Source: Lytechinus pictus (Eukaryota; Echinodermata; Echinoidea; Temnopleuroida; Toxopneustidae). Taken from it: DNA of 64,000 nucleotides. Where the stretch lies: the NCBI RefSeq assembly GCF_037042905.1, contig NC_087246.1, positions 33,474,001-33,538,000 on the forward strand, in the 5' to 3' direction. Under the pieces are notes generated by a model that searched no databases, had not been told where the DNA came from, and saw only the letters and a program-made list of their open reading frames with translations. The translations under genes and the position numbers were made by a program. Below, one piece after another: positions 55,457-64,000 of the stretch. How positions within the stretch are numbered: position 1 is the stretch's first letter; each line of letters begins with the position of its first letter.

Positions 55457-55634
55457 TTTAATGATTTCCATTTCATCCAAACATTCGGGTATTCTTTATT
55501 CAACAATAGGAAGAGATAACATTATACCTTTCATTTTGTCAGAAACTAAATTTCATCTTTCTTAAAAGTTGATTCATCCCTTTAGTTCAAAATCCAAAAT
55601 ACTGAAAACTGAGATACAGTTGTACCATACATAC

Positions 55635-55694
55635 CTGTTGATGAATCTACCAACTGCAAGATCAATTTCATCACTTGTACAAAGTGGTGCAATG
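55635..55694 (-). CDS. MMAB: Cob(I)alamin adenosyltransferase, penultimate coding exon
   Basis: This 60-base exon reads IAPLCTSDEIDLAVGRFINR. The acceptor is CATTTCCAAAG at 55695 and the donor CAACAG|GTATGT at 55635. It corresponds to the helix before the NRLSDYLF motif and matches the vertebrate enzyme in layout (a VxLV/IxPL phrase, acidic DE/TDA, then KFLNR/RFINR). The phase fits the last exon exactly. The upstream exons carrying the ATP-binding KTGDKG motif and the VCRRAERR helix were not found between here and 64000. They may lie beyond the window or be split into exons I missed. Confidence 0.85.
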
Positions 55695-56004
55695 CTTTGG
55701 AAATGAAAAAAAAGAGAGAAAATAATGACAAAATAGAAATAATGATAAGTAAAAGAAACATAATGATAATGAAATTGATGTTTATCACTTGAAATATGAC
55801 TCAAATGTTCCGAACTTCCGACCGTCACCTGAATGCTAAAGTTTTGTTAGGAATCTGCTCCACTGAATGTTACGATGGCATAATACTATTGCTATAAAAC
55901 TACCATCATCATGCAAAGAGCCTCTCTTCAGATATGGTAAATACCCACTAAACTAATAGTCACTATTCCAGTTTTCACTATATGTATGTAACAAGAGTGT
56001 TGCT
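55695..56004. other. MMAB intron
   Basis: No coding or repeat structure was recognised. Confidence 0.4.
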
Positions 56005-56275
56005 AAGGCGAGCACACAATACGCCCACGTGTAATGTGAAAAATGGAGTTATTGATCAAGCAAGAATAGTGGAATTTGGCAACTTCACCTTTGACATTTT
56101 GACCTCAAAATCAATAGGCTTCCTGGGATCCATGCACCAAATTAAATGAGCCAAGGTTAAGTCAAACTGAAGTTATCGCGTTTACACCAAAAAGTTAACG
56201 GACGGACAGACAGACGGATGGACGGACACCGAGCGTGATACCACAATACGTCCCATGCATCTAGGACGGGCGTAA
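56005..56275 (+). repeat. Interspersed repeat with GACGGACGGACA and ACGTCCCA ends
   Basis: It begins 'acaagagtgttgctaaggcg', continues through 'cttcctgggatccatgcacc', a stretch of GGACGGACAGACAGACGG, then 'accgagcgtgataccac' and 'aatacgtccc', and ends near GGACGGGCGTAAAAAAAC. This phrase order is familiar from repeats in marine invertebrate genomes. No coding capacity. Class not assigned. Confidence 0.55.
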
Positions 56276-56812
56276 AAAAACAACTAAGTTGTGGATGATA
56301 TATTTTAGTGGAAATGTATTTTGTGTTTTTACTTAATTTTGGTCAGGATCCCAATCCTTCTGTTGTTAACCAACATGTCATGCATTGAATAGGCCAACAA
56401 TTTCAGTACATAATCCGTATATAGCTTTCTGATATGCAACAACTAAATTTTGTAGGGACCCTTTTTGAAGCAAGCCTTTAATATTATCAAGAGGGTGCTA
56501 ACTGCTAAATACCCTCAAATATGAAATTCATGTATTAAAAAAGGTCACTTTTGTAAGATGCGAATGTTCCTGGGATAGTACTCCAATATGAATTATCAAA
56601 CCTTTATCAAAATTTATGACAGGCATTAACATCATGGTGTTAAGAGCATTTTTTGGCCACATCCAAATTATATCCAAATTACTTTCAGACAGAATCATTT
56701 CCCTTCCAGACCTAGATTTCAAAAGGGAGTGCCTCCTTATTCTGTAGCACATGCACGAGAGGGGGGGGGGGGGGGGGAGGGAAGCGGGATACATTCATCG
56801 CTGTACTACAGG
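56276..56812. other. Probable intron with poly(G) run
   Basis: A run of 18 G occurs at 56761-56778. The rest is featureless. Confidence 0.4.
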
Positions 56813-57200
56813 CAGGGTTCCCAGCTTTTCAAGAAAACAAAATTCCCTGATTTTCCCCTGATGAAGTTTAAATATTCCCTGATAATTATTTAAACCCATT
56901 CCCAGTTTTGCATGTTTTTCAAGTTGTTGCAGTGAATTACATGTATTTTCATACAACTAATTAGTACCACAATAACCAGTCATTCAATGGATGTTGTTTT
57001 GATATTCAACAAAATACAACAGAGTCTGACTGACTTCCATGCTTTCGACTTTTGGGCCGATCAAAATTTTGATTTTCCCTCATTTAAGGCATTTTCCCCT
57101 GATTTGAGGTATTTAAAAAAAATCAAATTCCATGATTTTTCCCTGACTGGTAAAAAGTAATATAATTTTCCCTGATTTCCCTGATGGGCTGGGAACCCTG
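56813..57200. mobile_element. MITE with CAGGGTTCCCAGC ends
   Basis: The left end CAGGGTTCCCAGC and right end GCTGGGAACCCTG are exact inverted repeats of 13 bp, continuing imperfectly as 'tttcaagaaaacaaaattccc' and 'ttttccctgatttccctg'. The interior repeats 'ttccctgattttcccctgat' several times. The flanks share ACAGG on both sides, possibly part of the target duplication. Non-coding. Confidence 0.7.
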
Positions 57201-59310
57201 ACAGGCTATGCAGTATCTTGATAAACTTAAATCTCCTACTATACCTTCCCTCCTCCCATTTCCCTCCATACACTATGAAATCAACTTTTTGGAATCCTTT
57301 CTTCAAAAGTGTTCTTCCTCGCTCATGTGTGAACGGAGAATCGTCTTGAGTTATACCAGGTGAAACGGGAGATTCTTACAATCATATGTACTTGTGATTA
57401 AGTTAGAATGATAAGTCATCAATAATTCTTGGATTTATGTTTTTGTGGGATGCACTGTATAAGCATGATAATTCACTAGATTATTTTCTGGGACCCGTAA
57501 ATCTCTAAATACCAACATGGAGTATGGATTACATGGTAATAAAACTGTGGCTAAATTTAGAAAAGTTTCCCATTCAGATCAGTCTACCACAGGTTCCTTG
57601 ATGCTTTATGACGACAGATATGAGACATGCGCAGATAGAGAAAAGACTTCTTAAAAACAGCCTCAATTCAAACTGTTCTTTTGAATATTTCTTCATAATC
57701 TCTTCATATAGCAAATATTGCATGGTCTTTCTTTGTATTTTGATCGATGCTGAAGTATTAAGGGAAGGGGTAATCAATGAGATTTCAGCAAAAATAGAAA
57801 TCACATTGAGGGCTGTTTCACAGGGAATTAAGTTTGACCTACAATCATGCTTATATATATACCCTGTGCATATGATAATTAATTCTAATTTTAATAATAA
57901 ATGCTTACAGGCCACTGGTACACTTTGAAGCCTGGCTTATCAGGACAGATTTAGTGATTGCATATAAAAAAGAAAATTAAGGAAATCAAATTTTAATTTT
58001 TCAAAGTAATTCTTTTTGTTTGATGTGCTTAATATGGCCTGATGCCTGCCAATCCAAGCAAGTAATTGTCATATAACTGGGAAATATTTCATGTAATTAT
58101 AAATATGAAGCACTAAAATAATTGTGTGGATGTGTCAGCTTAGTTATGATAAGTGCTGTAATATTCATTTTAATTTTTAAAGGATTTTGTTTATTTCAAG
58201 CATTTCCAAAGAACTTCTGTTTTAAAGTAGTAAATTCAAACACACTTGATTGAATAATTTCCTCTCACTGTTTTATATCTTAACTTTATTTCCCAGTCAG
58301 TTTTATGCATCTAAGTAAGTTTCTAGATCTTTAATTTTCATGATCATCTACTTCATAAAAATATTTTTCATTTGGTTACATTCGGTGGCTGCTCGGGTCA
58401 AGGGGGTCTGACTAAAGGTCAATGAACTTGCCTCAGATGCAATTCTTCCTTTGAGGGGGCCCATAAATCAGTTAGTGTTATACACAATAGAGATAGATGA
58501 TCTACTGAAGGATCATCTCCAATTACATTCAGTTCAAATTTCGGGGACTTCTGACAAGAAAATTGAGGATGATTATAAATAGGAATATTGAGAGAGAAAA
58601 AAAAGATCAATTGAAAATCTACAACAAAACAAATGGGGAAAAGCCTCAAGATATATTTTATGTATGGAATGGATGCATACTACATGTAAGCAATCTTTCT
58701 GAAAAAATAAAGAATAATAAAATATTGCAATCTCAGTTAATTAATCAACTGAATTAATGTAATTCAGCTTAGGAGAAGGTGGGGGACAAGACAACCCTCA
58801 ACCATATAATAGTAAAATATTCCTTTAAAAAAATGATTTCAGGTGGTTCTCTTTGTCGTTTGGCTATTTTTGTTAAAAGATTTAGAGTTTTAAGAGATAT
58901 TTTATAGGTAAACTGTATGATCACAAAAATAATCAGTTACAGGCAAATGATTTACAATGCCATTGTTGACGAAGTTTATTCATAAATTACAAACAGCTAT
59001 TACTTGATAACAACAAATTCTTTATTTGTTTTTGTTGCTGAATATTACAGGTACTAACGGCAGGGAATGCCACTTACAATTCCCTTTCTACAGGTATTTT
59101 TCTTTGAAAGTAATATCCATGCTGTAAGACATACTGACAAGGGTGTCCAAAACATTCCATTTGTCAACTTATACTATCACTTAACAGCTTCTAACTAAAG
59201 AATTTATGGACTTAGGAATCTCAACAATATAAATTTGATCTTTATTCGCTCCACATGATGACATTTTGATGACTGTCACTGGCCTCATAATGTCTTCTAG
59301 TATTCCACCT
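57201..59310. other. Gene-free or intronic stretch
   Basis: A solitary mariner-type right end (TTTTGTGGGATGCACTG followed by TA) is at 57441-57459. At 57574-57928 the strands carry open frames of 113 (minus) and 106 (plus) codons without a recognisable domain; the minus one is on the MMAB strand but does not read as MMAB. Nothing else was seen. Confidence 0.35.
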
Positions 59311-60156
59311 GATAACTTTTGACATCTGACCTTTGACCCCTAGTTGGGTGGCAACAGTGGCATGATGGGTAATTCAAATGGTCAATGTTTTATAAGTTAC
59401 AACTGTATTTACCTATCAACAAATCAACAACCAATTTCAATAAAGTTACATACTTTTTGAGATAATGGCGATAGAGCACATAAATCCATGGCAGATGTAC
59501 TCATAAAATCAATGATATACTAAGGGAAGAGAGTAAAGAATGAAATGACCTACTTTTTATTATTTTGAACCACATTATAAATGGTATTTCTCCAAATTCC
59601 TCTTTTTTTCATTTTCAGGAAATGCAAAAAATGTGACCACTACTAAACCAACATTCTGATCTTGGATTTAGCTTTCTTTGGATAAGCTTCCATGTACATT
59701 AGATAAATAAAATGATATCAATTAGTAATGACATGGCACGATAACTTTTGACATCTGAACTTTGACCCCTAGTTGGGTGGCAACAGTGGCATGATGGGTA
59801 ATTCAAATGGTCAATGTTTTATAAGTTACAACTGTATTCACCTATCAGCAACCGATTTCAATAATATCACATACTTCTTAAGATAATGGCGATAGAGCAC
59901 ATAAATCCATGGCAGATGTACTCATAAAATCAATGATATACTGAGGGAAGAGAGTAAAGAATGAAATGACCTACTTTTATTTATTTTGAACCACATTATG
60001 AATGGTATTTCTCCAAATTCCTCTTTTTTCATTTTCAGGAAATGCAAAAAAATATGATCTATACTAAACCAACATTCTGATCTTGGATTTAGCTTTCTTT
60101 GGATAAGCTTACATGTACATTAGAGAAATAAAATGATATCACTTAGTAATGACATG
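59311..60156. repeat. Tandem duplication, two copies of about 420-429 bp
   Basis: 59311-59739 and 59740-60156 are direct copies with few differences. Both start 'gataacttttgacatctga' and end 'cattaga(t/g)aaataaaatg', 'gtaatgacatg'. The second copy lacks the phrase 'caacaaat' and carries scattered substitutions. No open frame is shared. It is probably intronic or intergenic. Confidence 0.92.
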
Positions 60157-60771
60157 ACAAAAAGATAAAGGGGGTGCAAAAGGTTTCTCAATACAAACCG
60201 AAGGAAAGGATGAGCAAAGAATAAATGAAGGAAGATATGAATGTAAAAGAATGACACACACAAAACTGCCGAATGCAAATGAACAGTTAGGAATGAATAC
60301 ATTCAAATGAAAAAATCAAATTTTAATATAGGAGTGAATAATACAGAATCAATGAATGAAAACAAAAACCTCAGTTAACTAGATATCCATCATAAAAACA
60401 CGCATTATATAAGATAATATATAAAAAATAAAATCTTATAAAATTCATATATGAAGATCAAGAAGAGAAAAGAACAGCAAAACTAAAAGAATTGCAAAAA
60501 ATATCCAAAAATGGTGAATACCCTCATAAATGAACCACAAAAAAATAGTGAACAATGTAGTATTATTAGCAAAAAAGCTGAAATATTACAGCAATACATA
60601 AATGTAACTTTTAAGATGCTAGCACCTTGATATTTGACTGCAAAGATGTCATATTTGATATATTAGCACCTCAATAAACGTATGTCCATATATATTTAGC
60701 TATTTTGAACTATTTTTCTGTACCAGTAATTAAATAAGGTAGCCAATATATTCATACATGGAGAGTGTTAC
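60157..60771. other. Gene-free AT-rich stretch
   Basis: No feature recognised. Confidence 0.4.
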
Positions 60772-61084
60772 TATAATAATAATAATAATATACAGTTCTT
60801 GTATAGTGCATATCACAATTATGAATAATGTCTCTATGCGCTTCCAAAGGACTTGGATACTATTACCCCAGCTGTGGCTTGGCAGCCGTAATTACCAAGA
60901 TTACAGCGCACACGCATATCAAGGAATAATTCCTGCCAGGTACCCATTCACCTCACCTGGGTTGAGTGCAGCACAATGTGGATAAATTTCTTGCCGAAGG
61001 AAATTACGCCATGGCTGGGATTCGAACCCACGACCCTCTGTTTCAAAGTCCGGATACTATTAATCCACTGCGCCATAACGCTCC
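60772..61084 (-). mobile_element. tRNA-derived SINE with LINE-type (ATT)n tail
   Basis: On the minus strand the head is GAGCGTTATGGCGCAGTGGA (A-box) and GTGGGTTCGAATCCCAGCC (B-box). The body contains 'ccacattgtgctgcac', 'gaatgggtacctggcagg' and 'aagtcctttggaagcgc'. It ends in 'ctgtatattattattatt' at 60772-60791. The tail resembles the (ATT)n ends of the L2/CR1-type LINEs at 21.1 and 42.5 kb, suggesting that such a LINE moved it (inference). Confidence 0.82.
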
Positions 61085-61537
61085 ACAACTATGTAATGAT
61101 TTATCTGGATATCAACACTCACCTTCTCTCTGCCCTTCGACATACTGATCTCGCGACATGGAGAGCGCTGCTAGCCTTCCCTCCCGACTGATGAAACAAA
61201 GAAACAAAGAAAAAAAAAAAACACATTGGATGACATGTTCCTTTTATTACTCAGGAGTGTGTGTCCTGGTAACTGTCAATTATCAATTATACATACCCCT
61301 AGAGTCAAACCTCACATAAAACGACTTGCATGGCATGTATTATGATTTTTGCACTAAGTATGGCAAATATACTTACTGCATTGAATTTTTGTATTCTTGA
61401 ATAATTATCCTTTGCAATCAATAAGAATAAAATCAATGAGTAAAGAAAATAATTGATAAGGCGAATGACAAACAATCTTGTCAGAAGGGGCAAAAGTATT
61501 CAAACAACTAAAAAAGGGTCAAAGATCAGTCATTCTA
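61085..61537. other. Gene-free AT-rich stretch
   Basis: No feature recognised. Confidence 0.4.
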
Positions 61538-63297
61538 CAGTGCGTCCCAAAAAAAACTATACACTTTTGAAATGGCTGCCAAATAAAAAGTATATCACTT
61601 TGGGGGGAAAGACTTACATACATGGAAGCCTATAAAGTCAACTTTAAAATGACACCAAAAAGTTGGAAAACTTTTCATGCTTGAGCGAGCACTGCCCACT
61701 AAAACAAAGGGTATGGAAATTAGGGTGGGCAGGAATTAGCCTTCCAATTTCTTTCAGTTTTTGAGATGCGAGTCCCTTGGAACTTGCAAAGTTGAGGATG
61801 TTTTGATAAATCAATGATCAAGCATTATCAATTTAGGTTTTTAGAGCAAATTGTAAGAATTATTAAATTGAAATTTAATGTATGAGTGAACATGAAATAC
61901 AATTTTTCACTTTTTAAGTGGATCTCAGCAATGTGTTCATGGAAGTCAGAATATGGATAGGACTTAGGTGGGGGAAGTAGGTTGACGGGATATGGGTCAA
62001 CAGAACACTTAACCCCCCCCCCCCCCTCTCTCTCTCTACCCCTTTCACCCCTCCTGAGAGACTAGCCTTTGCTAGGGTGAGCAGGAATTAGCCTTAATTC
62101 CATTTTTTTTTTAGGTGAGTCCTTTGGAACTTGCAAAGTTAAGGGTGTTATGCTAAATTACTGATAAATGGAGATCCGTTTTGGTTTCTTAAGCAAATTT
62201 CACGAGTTACTAAATTGAAATGTAATGCATGAGTAAACAGGAATTGTAATTTTAGTGTAGCATTTTTCGTTTATTATGTGGATCTTAGCAAGTGTGCTTG
62301 TGAGAGTCAGAGTAATGTGATGGTACCTGTTACATGCAAGGGGATGAGATAGGGTAAGACTGGGTTAAAGGGGCATTCTTCTTTGTGTTCTCTTACAAAT
62401 TACATGTCATGTACTCACCCCGCCCTCCACCCCTTTCTTTCTCTTGGTTGGTATTTAAAACTTAAAATGCCAAGTGACTGATGGTTGATGGGTCTTTCTT
62501 TTCCATTGAATGATTTATTAAGAACTTGACTAATTATGATAATTTATGAAATCATTTATTGAAAAAGCTGAATGTTTGATTGATAATGTATTGAAAAAGG
62601 TGAATATTTGATTGATGACATTGATTGAGTTTATTTACTAACAGATTGTTGATTGAATGATTGATAGATAAAAGTTGATGATCTAATTTTCAGAATTTAT
62701 TATCAAATTGACAGTCCGCTTTGCACTTAATGCGTACATGTAATAGCAATCAGTCTCAATCTCAACAGGAGGGGGGAGGGACGGACCTGTAGGAGGGAGG
62801 CTAAACGTTCTGTTGACCCTTTTCCCATCAGCTTACTTCACACACTGAAGTCATTTCTTACTCCTATTCTCCTGACTCCAATGAACACACTGCTGAGACC
62901 CACATTGTAAGTTAAAATGCTTCACTAAAGATTGCAATTCATGCTTACTCATGCATGGAATTTCAATTTGATAATTCATGAAATTTGCTCTAACAATTTA
63001 AATTGATAATGAATGACCATCAATTCATCAGAACACTCTCAAGTTTGCAAGTTCCAAGAGACTCGCCTCTCAAAAACTGAAAGAAACCGAAAGGCTAATT
63101 CCTGCCCACCCTAATTTTCATACCCTTTGTTTAAGCGGGTAGTGCTCACTCAAGCATGAATAGTTTTCCAACATTTTGGTGTAATTTGAAAGATGACTTT
63201 ATCGGCTTTCCATATGTATAAGTCTTTCCCCCCAAAGTGATATACTTTTTATTTGGCAGCCATTTCAAAAGTGTATAGTTTTTTTTGGGACGCACTG
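61538..63297. mobile_element. Long-TIR Tc1/mariner-type foldback element
   Basis: It is flanked by TA at 61536-61537 and 63298-63299. Ends are CAGTGCGTCCCAAAAAAAAC with 'tatacacttttgaaatggct', mirrored at the right. The inverted arms extend about 490 bp each (61538 to about 62030 and about 62770 to 63297) with interspersed substitutions. The middle (about 62070-62370) is a further direct copy of the inner part of the left arm ('ggaattagcctt', 'ggaacttgcaaagtt', 'gtggatcttagcaa'). No transposase frame is present. Long arms plus the shared end sequence link it to the 544-bp MITE at 51854. Confidence 0.85.
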
Positions 63298-64000
63298 TAC
63301 AAGAGCACTTTTCCTGAACATAAAGTTGTCATTACATGAGGGCAACAGGGATTTCGCCCTCATGACAGCCCAAATTACCCCTTAAATTCCCCAAAAGGCA
63401 TGCTATGGGGCAACCATTCTATGTAGTCGCCCCAAGATCTGTCACAGAATATTCAAGATTACGTAGAAAATCAATATTCGAACTATGGCAGAATAATAAT
63501 ATTTGCATTTGTTGCATAATTGCTTGCTGCCCCCAAAAGTAGCCCTTTAAATGAAAGAATCAGCCCCCAAAATTCGGCAATCGTCTCAAAGTGGAAAAAA
63601 AGATAGCCCCTAAAAATAAAAATTATTTCCTACCCTGACTCTGCCCGACCTGCCCCTCCCCTTATAGGTATGGAAGTGGGTACATGCAAACTCATGGTTA
63701 ACACAATGTGGTATTCTCTGTAAATATTATGATCAAAATCCATGACAAGTAAATGATTCCAATTTGTTGCCTTATTTCCCTCACAGTATATTAAACACAA
63801 AATTCCTGTTTGATACTAGAGCCAGTGAACAGCCCCAATTCACAAGAAAAGAGTTATGGATCAAGTGTTTGCTTTTTATCAGTTGGCATGCAACATACTC
63901 TCAGGTCAGAGGTTTCCCATCTAGTACATAAATGTTTATGATGATGAACACCAGGCTACACTGATGGCTGGGGGTGGTGGATATTCAGAGGGTTGAGTGT
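63298..64000. other. Gene-free stretch to the window edge
   Basis: It contains 'gggcaac' and 'tgcccc' phrases at 63340-63670 resembling the GGGCA-word element, with the minus-strand phrase 'ggggcaggtcgggcag' at about 63640-63660. No gene or MMAB exon was identified. Confidence 0.35.

Overview
This window is AT-rich, intron-containing animal DNA, most likely from an echinoderm and probably a sea urchin. The organism is inferred, not proven. The reasons are a 933-codon Toll-like receptor open in a single exon (the usual architecture of the expanded sea urchin TLR family), several short-interspersed and foldback repeats of types common in marine deuterostomes, eukaryotic tRNA-Asn genes, and no bacterial operon structure or ribosome binding sites.

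Protein-coding content is sparse. Three host genes are supported. (1) On the minus strand near 22 kb is a first coding exon: a signal peptide plus a somatomedin-B-like cysteine module ending in a clean splice donor, resembling SBSPON/RPE-spondin. (2) At 45.7-48.5 kb on the plus strand is a full-length TLR with signal peptide, LRRs, one LRRCT, a membrane segment and a TIR domain; a splice acceptor sits 8 bases before its first ATG. (3) On the minus strand at 54.0-55.7 kb are the last two coding exons of MMAB (cob(I)alamin adenosyltransferase). They join in frame across a 1.5 kb intron; the upstream exons were not found and may lie beyond the right edge. Two tRNA-Asn(GTT) genes with T-run terminators lie about 1 kb apart at 17.7 and 18.8 kb.

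The rest is dominated by transposable elements. There are two sizeable non-LTR retrotransposon remnants (35.7-38.3 kb plus, 42.5-44.1 kb minus) and several LINE 3' tails. Three tRNA-derived SINEs lie at 19.2, 32.1 and 60.8 kb. Terminal-inverted-repeat elements have readable target-site duplications: hAT-like with 8 bp (14.05, 24.3, 27.45, 40.3, 50.6 kb), piggyBac-like with TTAA (34.24 kb), and Tc1/mariner-like with TA (40.27, 44.98, 51.85, 61.54 kb). There is a GGGCCCC-ended MITE family (1.76, 7.73, 16.5, 51.4 kb) and a set of foldback elements built from short recurring words (31.4, 38.6, 49.0, 49.7 kb). Two degenerate tandem arrays with units of about 100 bp (31.8-33.6 and 53.0-53.9 kb), a 429-bp tandem duplication (59.3-60.2 kb), and many poly(G/C) runs complete the picture.

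Nothing indicates that the genes form one functional system. TLR, MMAB and the SMB-domain gene look like unrelated neighbours in repeat-rich DNA. The most unusual observations are the datable nested insertions, the word-built foldback families, and a perfect 39-bp hairpin inside a dead LINE. All exon and element boundaries were read by eye and no database search was possible.
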